Source: Tateyamaria sp947503385 (lineage in GTDB: Bacteria > Pseudomonadota > Alphaproteobacteria > Rhodobacterales > Rhodobacteraceae). Taken from it: a DNA stretch of 64,000 bases. The position numbers and the translations under genes were made by a program. The notes under the pieces are model-generated. The model was given only the letters and a program-made list of their open reading frames with translations, was not told the origin of the DNA and ran no database searches. This document shows positions 1 to 8,871 of this stretch, one piece after another. Location of the stretch: positions 124,001-188,000 of the forward strand of contig NZ_JBNFZM010000001.1 in assembly GCF_051195235.1 (NCBI RefSeq). The letters are read 5' to 3'. How positions within the stretch are numbered: the first letter of the stretch is position 1; every line of letters begins with the position of its first letter.

Positions 1-38
1 GTTTTCTCGTTTATTCCGAGAGGAGGAGGTCCGATTCC

Positions 39-1289
39 ATGCGATATTCCGGATTCAAGGTCATAAAAGAGGCGCTCACAGGCCACAAAGGCTGGACGCA
101 AGCGTGGCGCGATCCCGAGCCGCAAGCGCAATATGACATCGTCATCATCGGCGGCGGCGGACACGGACTGGCCACCGCGCACTATCTTGCGTCGGTCTAC
201 GGAGAACGGCGCGTTGCGGTAATCGAAAAAGGCTGGATCGGCGGCGGCAATGTCGGGCGCAACACGACCATCATCCGCTCGAACTATCTGCTGGACGGAA
301 ATGAGCCGTTTTATGAGTTTTCCCTAAAGCTGTGGGAGGGTCTGGAACAGGACCTGAATTACAACGCGATGGTGTCCCAGCGTGGGATCATGAATCTGAT
401 CCACTCCGACGCGCAGCGCGATGCATTCATCCGGCGCGGCAACGCCATGATCCTGAACGGTGCCGATGCCGAACTGCTGTCCGAGGCGCAGATCCGGCTG
501 GAGTATCCGTTTCTGAACTTTGATGATGCGCGGTTCCCCATCAAAGGGGGGCTGGCGCAGCGGCGCGGCGGCACGGTACGCCACGATGCAGTGGCATGGG
601 GGTACGCGCGCGCCGCAGACAGCCGTGGCGTCGACATCATTCAGAACTGCGAAGTCATCGGTTTTCGCATCGAAGACGGCACATGCCTTGGTGTCGAAAC
701 GTCCAAGGGGTTTATTGGCGCAGGCCGCGTGGGCTGTGCAGTTGCGGGCAATTCCAGTCGCCTCATGGCCAAGGCCGGGATGCGCCTGCCCATTGAATCG
801 CACGTCCTGCAGGCCTTTGTCTCCGAAGGGCTGAAGCCGGTCTTGCCGGGCGTCATCACCTTTGGCGCGGGCCATTTCTATGTGTCGCAATCCGACAAGG
901 GCGGACTCGTCTTCGGAGGCGACATCGACGGCTACAACTCCTACGCCCAACGCGGCAACCTGCCGGTTGTCGAGGATGTCTGCGAGGGCGGCATGGCCAT
1001 CATGCCCATGATCGGACGGGCGCGCCTGTTGCGCATGTGGGGCGGGATCATGGACATGAGCATGGACGGCTCGCCCATCATCGACCGGACCCATATCGAC
1101 GGGCTCTATTTCAACGGCGGCTGGTGCTATGGCGGGTTCAAGGCCACGCCCGCCTCTGGCTACGCCTTTGCGCATCTGCTCGCCCGGGATGAACCGCACG
1201 AGACCGCAACCGCCTATCGTTTTGACCGGTTCCGCACCGGTCACATGATCGACGAAAAAGGGATGGGCAATCAGCCCAACCTGCATTGA
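39..1289 (+). CDS. mgdA: N-methylglutamate dehydrogenase subunit A (SoxB-like flavoprotein)
   Basis: FAD-dependent amine oxidoreductase of the heterotetrameric sarcosine oxidase family, beta-subunit type, 416 aa (usual length). A dinucleotide-binding glycine motif GGGGHG lies at residues 38-43. The motif RHDAVAWGYA (about 181-190) contains His182, which by motif corresponds to the histidine that carries covalent FMN in sarcosine oxidase beta subunits. An AGGAGGAGG ribosome site at about 20-28 fixes the start. It is first of four co-directional genes in the order beta-delta-alpha-gamma. Because the locus also carries mgsABC and gmaS, the substrate is most likely N-methylglutamate rather than sarcosine; sequence alone does not separate the two. 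The expected product is glutamate plus a C1 unit passed to tetrahydrofolate, in the cytoplasm. Confidence 0.82.
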   Translation: MRYSGFKVIKEALTGHKGWTQAWRDPEPQAQYDIVIIGGGGHGLATAHYLASVYGERRVAVIEKGWIGGGNVGRNTTIIRSNYLLDGNEPFYEFSLKLWEGLEQDLNYNAMVSQRGIMNLIHSDAQRDAFIRRGNAMILNGADAELLSEAQIRLEYPFLNFDDARFPIKGGLAQRRGGTVRHDAVAWGYARAADSRGVDIIQNCEVIGFRIEDGTCLGVETSKGFIGAGRVGCAVAGNSSRLMAKAGMRLPIESHVLQAFVSEGLKPVLPGVITFGAGHFYVSQSDKGGLVFGGDIDGYNSYAQRGNLPVVEDVCEGGMAIMPMIGRARLLRMWGGIMDMSMDGSPIIDRTHIDGLYFNGGWCYGGFKATPASGYAFAHLLARDEPHETATAYRFDRFRTGHMIDEKGMGNQPNLH

Positions 1290-1299
1290 GGGGCCGCAC

Positions 1300-1572
1300 A
1301 TGATCATCAATCACCCTTTGCTTGGTCCACGCGACAGCGCTGAATTTGTCTATCTTGGTGCGGCGACACTGATGGACCGCCCCGACCCGGACACCGCTAC
1401 AGCCGAAGAGTGGCACGACTATGGATACTTGCGCGACAACCCGGCAGGACCGCACCGCGAGTTGTGGTTTCACGAAGGTGGCGACCGGTCGATCCTGATC
1501 GTCACGCGCAACACCACCACGCACGAGATCACGGCGGTCGAACTGGCCCGCACGGTGGGGGCACGGACATGA
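1300..1572 (+). CDS. mgdB: N-methylglutamate dehydrogenase subunit B (SoxD-like small subunit)
   Basis: Small (90 aa) delta-type subunit of the sarcosine oxidase family; the pattern HPLLGPRDSAEF at the N-terminus and HRELWFHEGGDRS near residue 53 are family features. Classical SoxD binds zinc through an N-terminal CPYCG motif and a later HxxGC motif. Here the first reads HPLLG and the second EGGDRS, and the protein contains no cysteine at all, so the zinc site is absent. That departure fits a dehydrogenase-type (Mgd) complex better than true sarcosine oxidase. It starts 10 bases after mgdA and its stop overlaps the mgdC start by 4 bases (ATGA), implying coupled translation and fixed subunit ratio. 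Confidence 0.82.
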   Translation: MIINHPLLGPRDSAEFVYLGAATLMDRPDPDTATAEEWHDYGYLRDNPAGPHRELWFHEGGDRSILIVTRNTTTHEITAVELARTVGART

Positions 1573-4514
1573 CCCAGAAAAATCGGCTTGGCGGTGGGCA
1601 GGTGGATCGCAACACCACGCTGACCTTCACGTTCGACGGCAAGACATACGCGGGACATCCCGGCGACACGCTCGCCTCGGCGCTGCTGGCCAATAACGTG
1701 CGCCTGATGGGCCGGTCCTTCAAATACCATCGCCCACGCGGCCCGCTCTCTGCCGGATCGGAGGAGCCCAACGCCATCGTCGAATTGCGCAGCGGCGCAC
1801 GGCAAGAACCCAACACCCGGGCCACCACGGCAGAACTGTTTGACGGGTTGGCCGCGCGGTCGCAGAACCGCTGGCCGAGCCTTGCCTTTGACGCGATGGC
1901 GGTGAACGACAGGCTGTCGGGCTTCCTCACTGCGGGGTTTTATTACAAGACGTTTATGTGGCCAGCGGCGTTCTGGGAAAAGATCTATGAGCCCATCATC
2001 CGCAAGGCAGCTGGTCTTGGGTCTTTGTCGATGCAGGCCGATCCGGACACTTATGACAAAGGGTTCCGGCACTGTGATCTGCTGATCATCGGCGCCGGTC
2101 CTGCGGGCCTCAGTGCAGCACTGACCGCGGGTCGGGCGGGCAAACACGTGATCCTCGCGGACGAAGATTTTCGCATGGGCGGACGGCTGAACGCAGAGAC
2201 GTTTTCGGTTGCGGATATGGCAGGGGCCGATTGGGCCACGCAATCCGTTGCCGAACTCAGCGCGATGCCCAACGTCCGCTTAATGCCACGCACGACGGTG
2301 ATCGGGGCGTTCGACCACGGCATCTATGGCGCCGTTGAACGGATCAGCGATCACGTCGCCGTGCCTGAAACGGGCAAGCCGCGTCAGATCTTGTGGCGCA
2401 TCTATGCGCAGAACACCCTGCTGTGCGCCGGTGCGACTGAGCGTCCGATCGCCTTTGAAAACAACGACCGCCCCGGCATCATGCTGGCGGCGTCGCTGCG
2501 GGCCTATGCAAACCGCTGGGCGGCGACGCCCGCGCCGCGTGTTGCGGTCTTTACCAGCAATGATGACGGTCATCGCACCGCACGGGACCTGCACGCCAAA
2601 GGCGTGAAGGTGGCCGCCGTGATCGACACCCGCGCGGACGCGCCCCGCAGCCACGACTATGAGGTGCTGCAAGGCGCGCAGGTGGTCGATACGATGGGTC
2701 GCCTTGGCCTGACCTTTGTCGAGGTACGGCAAGCCAACGGCGAAATGCGTACCGTCGAATGTGGTGCGTTGGGTGTGTCCGGCGGATGGAACCCCAACGT
2801 CCAGCTGACCTGTCACCAACGGGGACGGCCTGCATGGGATGATGCGCTTGCCGCCTTTGTCCCCGGTGGCACATTGCCGCCCGGCATGGTGGTCGCTGGT
2901 GCGGTGGGCGGCCAGTTCTCGACTTATGCGGCACTCAAATCCGGGGCAGACGCCGCGCGTCAGGCGCTTGGCCTTAAAGGGCGCGCACCCCGCATTCCCG
3001 ATGCTGAGGACGCGCCTGTCGAACAGACCCCGTTCTGGTATGTGGAGGGCTGCACGCGCGCATGGCTTGACCAGCAAAACGACGTCACGGTCAAGGATGT
3101 GAAGCTCAGCCATCAGGAAGGGTTCCGCTCGGTCGAGCATTTGAAACGATACACCACGCTGGGCATGGCCACCGATCAGGGCAAAACGTCCAACATGGGC
3201 GGCCTCGCCATTATGGCCGAACTTGCGGGCAAGACGATCCCAGAGGTGGGCACCACGATCTTTCGCCCGCCCTATACTCCCACATCAATCGGAGCGCTGG
3301 CCGGTCGGATGCGGGGCAAAGAGTTCCACCCCACCCGCCTGACCCCCTCGCATGTCTGGGCCAAGGAGCGCGGCGCGGTTTTCGTCGAGGTTGGCAACTG
3401 GCTGCGGGCGCAGTGGTTCCCGCTGCCGGGCGAGACGCATTGGCGGCAATCCGTAGACCGGGAGGTGATGGCCACGCGCGCGTCGGTCGGGGTGTGCGAC
3501 TGCACCACACTGGGCAAGATTGACGTGCAGGGAACGGATGCCGCGACTTTTCTCAACAAAGTCTATTGCAACGGGTTCGCCAAGCTGGCCGTGGGCAAAA
3601 CGCGCTATGGCCTGATGCTGCGCGAAGACGGGATTGCGATGGATGACGGCACCGCCGCCCGTCTGGCCGAGGACCATTTCGTCGTGACCACGACCACAGC
3701 CAATGCGGGCAAAGTGTACCAGCATATGGAATTTGTGCGCCAATGCCTGATGCCAGAGGCGGATGTGCAACTGATCTCAACCACCGAAGCATGGGCGCAA
3801 TACGCGGTTGCCGGACCAAACTCCCGCAAACTGCTGCAAAAAATCGTCGACGCGGAGTACGATATCTCAAACGATGCGTTCCCCTTCATGGCCTGTGGCA
3901 ACATCACCGTCTGTGGCGGTTTGCGCGCGCGGCTCTTCCGCATTTCCTTCTCCGGCGAACTGGCGTTCGAGATTGCCGTACCGGCCCGGTATGGCGATGC
4001 GCTGATGCGCAAGCTGATGACGGAGGGAGAAGCGTTTGACGTCACCCCATACGGCACCGAAGCGTTGGGCGCTATGCGGATCGAAAAAGGCCACGCGGCG
4101 GGCAATGAACTCAACGGCACAACGACCGCTCTGAACCTCGGCATGGGTCGCATGGTGTCCAAGACCAAGGACAGTATTGGGTCCAAACTGTCAGAACGCC
4201 CCGGTCTGAACACGGCGGATGCGCTGGTGCAAGTGGGCCTGCGCCCGGTCGATGCGGCCGACAAAATCACCGCAGGCGGCCACCTGATGCACGCGGACGG
4301 CCCGGTCGATGCGGCACATGATCAGGGTTACGTGACCTCTGCCGCCTATTCGCCCACGCTGGGCCACATGATTGGGCTGGGCTTTCTGAAAGACGGCGCA
4401 AACCGGCACGGCGAAACGCTACGCCTTGTCTCTCCCGTTACCGATCTCACCGTGAACGTAGAAATCGTATCGGCCCATTTCGTCGATCCCGAAGGAGACC
4501 GTGTCCGTGCATGA
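1569..4514 (+). CDS. mgdC: N-methylglutamate dehydrogenase subunit C (SoxA-like large subunit)
   Basis: Large alpha-type subunit, 981 aa, near the usual ~1000. Three parts can be seen: an N-terminal 2Fe-2S-ferredoxin-like fold lacking the cysteines (residues ~10-95, with LMGRSFKYHRPRG); a Rossmann NAD/FAD domain beginning with IIGAGPAGLSAA at about residue 171; and a C-terminal GcvT-type folate-binding aminomethyltransferase domain (~600-970), which would capture the methylene group as methylene-tetrahydrofolate. The reading frame is open back to 1410, but ATG 1569 is chosen because it overlaps the mgdB stop and begins the conserved sequence. The 3' end overlaps mgdD by 14 bases. Sarcosine oxidase alpha is the alternative name. 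Confidence 0.82.
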   Translation: MTQKNRLGGGQVDRNTTLTFTFDGKTYAGHPGDTLASALLANNVRLMGRSFKYHRPRGPLSAGSEEPNAIVELRSGARQEPNTRATTAELFDGLAARSQNRWPSLAFDAMAVNDRLSGFLTAGFYYKTFMWPAAFWEKIYEPIIRKAAGLGSLSMQADPDTYDKGFRHCDLLIIGAGPAGLSAALTAGRAGKHVILADEDFRMGGRLNAETFSVADMAGADWATQSVAELSAMPNVRLMPRTTVIGAFDHGIYGAVERISDHVAVPETGKPRQILWRIYAQNTLLCAGATERPIAFENNDRPGIMLAASLRAYANRWAATPAPRVAVFTSNDDGHRTARDLHAKGVKVAAVIDTRADAPRSHDYEVLQGAQVVDTMGRLGLTFVEVRQANGEMRTVECGALGVSGGWNPNVQLTCHQRGRPAWDDALAAFVPGGTLPPGMVVAGAVGGQFSTYAALKSGADAARQALGLKGRAPRIPDAEDAPVEQTPFWYVEGCTRAWLDQQNDVTVKDVKLSHQEGFRSVEHLKRYTTLGMATDQGKTSNMGGLAIMAELAGKTIPEVGTTIFRPPYTPTSIGALAGRMRGKEFHPTRLTPSHVWAKERGAVFVEVGNWLRAQWFPLPGETHWRQSVDREVMATRASVGVCDCTTLGKIDVQGTDAATFLNKVYCNGFAKLAVGKTRYGLMLREDGIAMDDGTAARLAEDHFVVTTTTANAGKVYQHMEFVRQCLMPEADVQLISTTEAWAQYAVAGPNSRKLLQKIVDAEYDISNDAFPFMACGNITVCGGLRARLFRISFSGELAFEIAVPARYGDALMRKLMTEGEAFDVTPYGTEALGAMRIEKGHAAGNELNGTTTALNLGMGRMVSKTKDSIGSKLSERPGLNTADALVQVGLRPVDAADKITAGGHLMHADGPVDAAHDQGYVTSAAYSPTLGHMIGLGFLKDGANRHGETLRLVSPVTDLTVNVEIVSAHFVDPEGDRVRA

Positions 4515-5073
4515 TCTGATCCCCATCACCGCCCTTGGTGGCACCACAGCGCACGTCGACACCATCGGCGACACGACGCTGACCGAACTGCCCGATATCG
4601 CCCTCGCCTCTGTCGCGGCGCGGGCGGGTCAGGAAACGGCGTGCGGCGCGAAGCTGCGGGACATGCTGGGCGCAGATGCACCGGCTGCGGGCAAGGCGGT
4701 GTTTGGCGATCCTTTTTCGGCGCTGTGGATCGGGCCGGACCAGTGGATGATCTCTGCCGATTTCGCCACCCACGAAGATATTGCGGCGCAGGTTTCGTCA
4801 CGGTTTGGCCGCTGCGCATCTGTGACGGAACAGACGGACGCCTGGGTGTGCTTTGATCTGTCCGGGGCGGGTGTGAATGCGGTGCTGGAGTTGCTCTGCA
4901 ATATCAACCTTTTGCAGTTTGCGGCGGGCGACAGCACGCGCACATCGATCCATCATCTGGGCTGTTTGGTAACCTGCATCGAACCGGACCGGCTGGTGCG
5001 GATCATGGGCCCCCGTGCGTCCGCCGGGTCTCTGCATCATGCGGTGACGACGGCGATGACGTCCGTCGCTTAG
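4501..5073 (+). CDS. mgdD: N-methylglutamate dehydrogenase subunit D (SoxG-like)
   Basis: Gamma-type subunit of the sarcosine oxidase family, 190 aa, last gene of the mgdABCD set. Typical features are LWIGPDQWMISAD in the middle and CFDLSGAGVNAVLELLCNI further on, a GcvT-like fold that packs on the alpha subunit; no cofactor motif is expected. It starts with GTG at 4501 (MSVHDLIP), preceded by GAAGGAGA about 3-10 bases upstream and overlapping the mgdC end. Its TAG stop overlaps the stop codon of the convergent regulator gene, so there is no room for a terminator between them. Confidence 0.8.
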   Translation: MSVHDLIPITALGGTTAHVDTIGDTTLTELPDIALASVAARAGQETACGAKLRDMLGADAPAAGKAVFGDPFSALWIGPDQWMISADFATHEDIAAQVSSRFGRCASVTEQTDAWVCFDLSGAGVNAVLELLCNINLLQFAAGDSTRTSIHHLGCLVTCIEPDRLVRIMGPRASAGSLHHAVTTAMTSVA

Positions 5074-6050
5074 GCGGATGGCAGGGGAACATCGCCCTGC
5101 ACGCGGAACGAGTTGATGCGGCGCCGGTCCTCTTGCGGGGTGACGCCAAATGCTGCGCGGTAGTGGGTGAGTAGCGGCGTGGCAGAGCTGTAACCGACGG
5201 CCTGCGCAATGCTCAGCGTGGTGTCGCGGGAATAGAGCACAAGCTGCCGCGCCGCTTTCATCCGCATCGCGCGGTAATAATGGGTCGGACTGTGCCCCGT
5301 CGCCTTTTTGAAGGCGCGTTCGATCTGACGCGGCGTGACATGCAAGCGCTCCGCCACCTCGGCCACGGAAATCGTATCCTCGATCCTGTCGGCAAAGAGG
5401 GACGCGGCACGCGCGACCAGATCGGGCAGGTCCGGTGATGCAACGGGGCGCATCGGTACATTTTGCCGGATACCTTCGCCTCTGGCCGTCGGGTGCTGGA
5501 ACCAGCACGCAACCTCATGTGCCGTGTCAGCCCCCAGCCGATCCTCGATCAGACGCAACGCCAGATCAAAGGCAGAGGCCGCACCGGACACGGTGTAACG
5601 GCGACGGTCCATGGTGATGACATCATCTGTCATCTCGATTTCAGGAAAGGCGCTGCTGAACGCAGTCTCGTAGCACCAGTGCACCGAACACCTGTACCCT
5701 GCCATTACGCCCGCACGGACCAACGGAAATACTCCGCCACTGATGGCCCCCAGAACGGCACCCTCGCGGTCCAGACGCCGCAGCGCCCCGTCGCTTTGCC
5801 GTGGCATTTGAAACACGCTGCCCGGGGCACCCAGCAGAAACAGGATATCCAGATCGGGCACATCGGCGAGCGCCATATCCGGATCAAAGGCGACCCGCGC
5901 ACTCGACACCGTACGCTGCCCCGTTTCAGACACCAAATGCCAGCCAAACACGTCGGCTTCCGCAATCTCGTTGGCGGCGCGCAGCGGTTCGATCACGGAG
6001 GTGAGACAGGCCATGGGAAAACCGGGAAAGACCAGAAATCCGATCTGCAT
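5070..6050 (-). CDS. GlxA-type transcriptional regulator (DJ-1/PfpI plus AraC HTH)
   Basis: Regulator with an N-terminal class I amidotransferase-like (DJ-1/PfpI) sensor domain (residues ~1-180, start MQIGFLVFPGFPMACL) and a C-terminal AraC/XylS double helix-turn-helix (~215-326, with AVGYSSATPLLTHYRAAFG). The frame is open to a TTG at 6083, but the conserved start is ATG at 6050. GlxA-type proteins commonly control amine, betaine or glutamine-family catabolic genes. Its place between mgdABCD and the dmm operon, divergent from an XRE-cupin regulator, makes local control likely (inference). The ligand is unknown. Stop codons of this gene and mgdD overlap tail to tail. Confidence 0.85.
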   Translation of the reverse strand: MQIGFLVFPGFPMACLTSVIEPLRAANEIAEADVFGWHLVSETGQRTVSSARVAFDPDMALADVPDLDILFLLGAPGSVFQMPRQSDGALRRLDREGAVLGAISGGVFPLVRAGVMAGYRCSVHWCYETAFSSAFPEIEMTDDVITMDRRRYTVSGAASAFDLALRLIEDRLGADTAHEVACWFQHPTARGEGIRQNVPMRPVASPDLPDLVARAASLFADRIEDTISVAEVAERLHVTPRQIERAFKKATGHSPTHYYRAMRMKAARQLVLYSRDTTLSIAQAVGYSSATPLLTHYRAAFGVTPQEDRRRINSFRVQGDVPLPSA

Positions 6051-6115
6051 TTTTTCACTCTGGTTCAACTTTTGCGTTCTCAAGGGAAAAATCCGTCTTA
6101 TGGTGGCTCAGTTTC

Positions 6116-6142
6116 GCCCAGAACCGAATTGTTTCCCTGGGC
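6116..6142. promoter_or_regulatory. Inverted repeat between divergent regulator genes
   Basis: The 116-base gap between the GlxA-type gene (leftward) and the XRE-cupin gene (rightward) contains the dyad GCCCAG-N15-CTGGGC. Being the only clear symmetry in this divergent promoter region, it is a candidate operator for either regulator. No convincing -35/-10 pair was recognised. The evidence is symmetry and position only. Confidence 0.25.
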
Positions 6143-6166
6143 ATGGCTGCATAGAAAGCGCGCGTT

Positions 6167-6823
6167 GTGAACAGAGAAAAGTTGGAAGCCGAAGTGGTCA
6201 GCAAACTTACGCAGGATCCGCATAGAACGCGTGACGGCGAACGTGAAAAGGTCCTCGAAGTGGCGATCGGTCGTGAGGTGCGCGCCTTTCGTCGACAGCA
6301 AGAGATTACGGTCGCCGAACTGTCCCAGATCACCGGCCTGTCCATCGGAATGCTGTCCAAGATCGAGAACGGCAATACCTCCCCGTCCCTCACCACATTG
6401 CAGCTCTTGGCCAATGCGCTGTCGGTCCCGCTCACCAGTTTTTTCCGCCGGTTCGAAGAAAGCCGCCAAGCGGTGCACACCAAATCCGGCGAAGGCGTGT
6501 CGATTGATCGCGAGGGTACGCGCGCCAACCACCAGTACAACCTGCTGGGCCATATCGGGGCAAATGCCTCTGGTGTGATTGTTGAACCCTACCTCATTAC
6601 GTTGACGGCGGAATCCGACGTGTTTCCCGCGTTCCAGCACGGCGGGATCGAAACGATCTACATGCTGGAGGGCGAGGTCGACTATCGGCACGGTGATGAC
6701 GTCTTTGCTCTGAAACCGGGTGATACGCTGTTTTTCGATGCGGATGCGCCGCACGGCCCGGACAAGCTGGTGGCCCTGCCCGCACGCTACCTGTCCGTCA
6801 TCAGCTATCCGCAGAACACCTGA
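6167..6823 (+). CDS. XRE-family transcriptional regulator with cupin sensor domain
   Basis: 218 aa. A Cro/C1-type helix-turn-helix occupies residues ~38-92 (AELSQITGLSIGMLSKIENG, then SPSLTTLQLLANAL). A C-terminal single cupin barrel follows at ~145-215 (FQHGGIETIYMLEGEVDYRHG, then LKPGDTLFFDADAPHGP). This architecture is common in repressors of amine and amino-acid catabolic operons; the cupin probably senses a small ligand. It starts with GTG at 6167; no strong ribosome site is seen, so the true start may lie slightly downstream. It is divergent from the GlxA-type gene and its stop abuts the stop of convergent dmmC. Confidence 0.85.
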   Translation: MNREKLEAEVVSKLTQDPHRTRDGEREKVLEVAIGREVRAFRRQQEITVAELSQITGLSIGMLSKIENGNTSPSLTTLQLLANALSVPLTSFFRRFEESRQAVHTKSGEGVSIDREGTRANHQYNLLGHIGANASGVIVEPYLITLTAESDVFPAFQHGGIETIYMLEGEVDYRHGDDVFALKPGDTLFFDADAPHGPDKLVALPARYLSVISYPQNT

Positions 6824-7891
6824 TCACCGGGACAGGGGCGGCTCGGTCTCTAGATCGGGCCAGACACCGGGCGATGTGGGCAGCCCGTCATCGAACTGTG
6901 ACAGGTAATCAAGCATCATCGGACGGTTGTCGATGAACCCTTTGTATGTGGCCAGTTCGACGGGCAGATCGCGCACCACACGGTGCAGGCGACGCCCCCA
7001 TTTCGGCATCGTCATCAGATCCTGAAAGCTGCACAGGTAGCAGCGGATCGGGAACACCAGACCGTTAGAGCGTGGCAGACGAAAGAATGTCTGCAATTCG
7101 ACCCGCAGATGCTGTTTCGCGCCGATGTTCTCGGGTGTCAGCGTCGTCTTTTGGATACCCCATTTGTGATAGTTTTCCGGACTGGTATCCAGCAGCGGGT
7201 TGACCGTCATCGTCCAATTGAGCCGCCGTGCAGGCGCGCCCTGCTGGATGTTGAGCAGAAATTTCAGCGCGCGGACAAAGATCCCTTTTTCATGGGCCAG
7301 CGGCACCGGTGCGTGCCATTCGAAAAAGTTCATGCCGATGTCGAAATCAAGGCTCCAGTCCGCCTGCGTCGTCACCATCCCGGCGTCCATCCACAGGTTG
7401 CCGTCACGCTGATCCAGCACACAGAAATCGCCTTGGGTCTGGCGGGTGATGTATTCCATCGGCCCGTAGGGCAGCGTTGTGTCATCGAGGAACGTGAACG
7501 TATCGTCAATGCCTAGCGGCTTGTTCACCCAGCGCCATGTGTCGCCATCGCGGTGCAACTCGAACAGGTCCGGGTAGTCCTCCGATTTGGACACCATGAT
7601 CAGTTCCAGCAGGTCCCAGCCCGCAAGCGTCATATGCGGCAGCGACTGACAGCGCAGCGGATCGTCCGCCAGCACCATCGCCCGGTCCCGCATCTCGGAC
7701 ACGTAATGCTCGTCCACATCGAACCGTTTTTCATAAACCGACCCTTCGGGCCCGCCGCGGTGCTGTTCCATGTTGACCGCGTACATGTAGCTGTCTTCGT
7801 GGAACGGAAACGGAAAGCGTTTGATCGCCCAGTCCGAGTTGTGGAACGAATAGTCGTCGCGGAACGTCTCGTCGTTAAACTGAATGGTCAT
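6824..7891 (-). CDS. dmmC: Dimethylamine monooxygenase haem subunit (DUF3445, haem-dependent oxidative N-demethylase)
   Basis: 355 aa, full length for the DUF3445 (HODM alpha) family. Recognisable blocks are LPHMTLAGWDLLELIMVSK (about 84-102), YPDLFELHRDGDTWRWVNKP, ITRQTQGDFCVLDQRDGNL and a central GMNFFEWHAPVPL. In the family this subunit has a PAS-like fold carrying haem and oxidatively demethylates secondary amines, here dimethylamine to methylamine and formaldehyde. It overlaps the reductase gene by 4 bases and is last in the leftward dmmDABC operon. The letter assignment follows the gene order described for marine bacteria and is from memory. Its stop abuts that of the XRE-cupin gene. 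Confidence 0.85.
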   Translation of the reverse strand: MTIQFNDETFRDDYSFHNSDWAIKRFPFPFHEDSYMYAVNMEQHRGGPEGSVYEKRFDVDEHYVSEMRDRAMVLADDPLRCQSLPHMTLAGWDLLELIMVSKSEDYPDLFELHRDGDTWRWVNKPLGIDDTFTFLDDTTLPYGPMEYITRQTQGDFCVLDQRDGNLWMDAGMVTTQADWSLDFDIGMNFFEWHAPVPLAHEKGIFVRALKFLLNIQQGAPARRLNWTMTVNPLLDTSPENYHKWGIQKTTLTPENIGAKQHLRVELQTFFRLPRSNGLVFPIRCYLCSFQDLMTMPKWGRRLHRVVRDLPVELATYKGFIDNRPMMLDYLSQFDDGLPTSPGVWPDLETEPPLSR

Positions 7892-8871
7892 CGTTCAAGC
7901 TCCAATGTCCCGATAAAGCGGCTGACGCAGGGCATGATCTTGTCCCCGCTGGCATGTTGGTCTTCGTCCAGCCAGTGATCGCGGTGCACGAATTCACCGT
8001 TATGGGTGACGACATCTGTCTCGCACTGCCCGCACGACCCGCCACGGCACAGGAAGGGGGCCTCGACCCCGACCCGCTCAATCGCTTCCAGCAGGCTTTC
8101 GTGTTCGCCCACTGTGATCGTCTTGTCGGACTTGCACAGCCGAACCTGGAAGGGAACGCCCGGCTCTGGGGCCAGAAACTCTTCGGAATGCACATTGGCA
8201 TCTGGCCACCCCGCAGCCGAGGCGGTCGCGTGCACCCAGTCGATCATGCCCTTGGGGCCGCAAACATAAGCGTGCGTGCCCAAGGGTTGCCCGTCCAGCA
8301 GACGTTCCAGATCAATCGCATCGCTCTGGTCGTCGTAATACACATGAACCTTGTTGGGGTGCTTGTAGGTCAGCACGTCGACATAGGTCCCAAGCGTCTC
8401 GGTGCGGCAGGCATAATGCAGCTCCCACGCGCCGCCTTGACGTTCCAGTTGCGCGATCATGGACATGAACGGGGTGATGCCGATGCCACCGGCGAGAAAC
8501 ACATGTTTGCGCGCCCGCAGATCAAGCGAGAACAGGTTGACGGGATAGGTGATCGTCATGGCGTCACCCACCGACACGTTGCGGTGCATAAAAAGCGAAC
8601 CGCCCCGGCCAGCGTCATCACGGCGCACAGAAATGGCATAGGTGCTCAGATCCGCCGGGTCGGACATCAGCGAATAGGGATTCAGGCGGGTCCCGTCGCC
8701 GTCTTCCATGGTGACAACCGTATGTGCCCCGCCCGAAAACGGCGGAAACGGGGCGCCGTCACGGCGTTGAAATTCGAACCGTGTCACCAGATCATTCAGA
8801 GGCACGACAGCAGACACGACAACCTCGATCTTTTCCGCGCCGGGCTTGGCTTTTTGTGGGGCGGCGCTCAT
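7888..8871 (-). CDS. dmmB: Dimethylamine monooxygenase reductase subunit (FMN/NAD plus 2Fe-2S)
   Basis: 327 aa phthalate dioxygenase reductase/VanB-type protein. The N-terminal part is a flavin-binding ferredoxin-reductase barrel (~15-110, RLNPYSLMSDP at ~62-72). Next is an NAD(P) domain (FLAGGIGITPFMSM at ~125-138; YVCGPKGMIDWV at ~202-213). The C-terminal plant-type ferredoxin domain has Cys275, Cys280, Cys283 (C-x4-C-x2-C) and Cys315, all four cluster ligands being present. Its role is to pass electrons from NAD(P)H to the haem subunit. It overlaps dmmA upstream and dmmC downstream by 4 bases each, indicating translational coupling. Confidence 0.87.
   Translation of the reverse strand: MSAAPQKAKPGAEKIEVVVSAVVPLNDLVTRFEFQRRDGAPFPPFSGGAHTVVTMEDGDGTRLNPYSLMSDPADLSTYAISVRRDDAGRGGSLFMHRNVSVGDAMTITYPVNLFSLDLRARKHVFLAGGIGITPFMSMIAQLERQGGAWELHYACRTETLGTYVDVLTYKHPNKVHVYYDDQSDAIDLERLLDGQPLGTHAYVCGPKGMIDWVHATASAAGWPDANVHSEEFLAPEPGVPFQVRLCKSDKTITVGEHESLLEAIERVGVEAPFLCRGGSCGQCETDVVTHNGEFVHRDHWLDEDQHASGDKIMPCVSRFIGTLELER

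Noticed and set aside
39..5073. Naming the first operon soxBDAG (sarcosine oxidase)
   Set aside because: Same protein family, but linkage to gmaS, mgsABC and tmm and the zinc-free delta subunit favour N-methylglutamate dehydrogenase. The alternative is kept in the entries.
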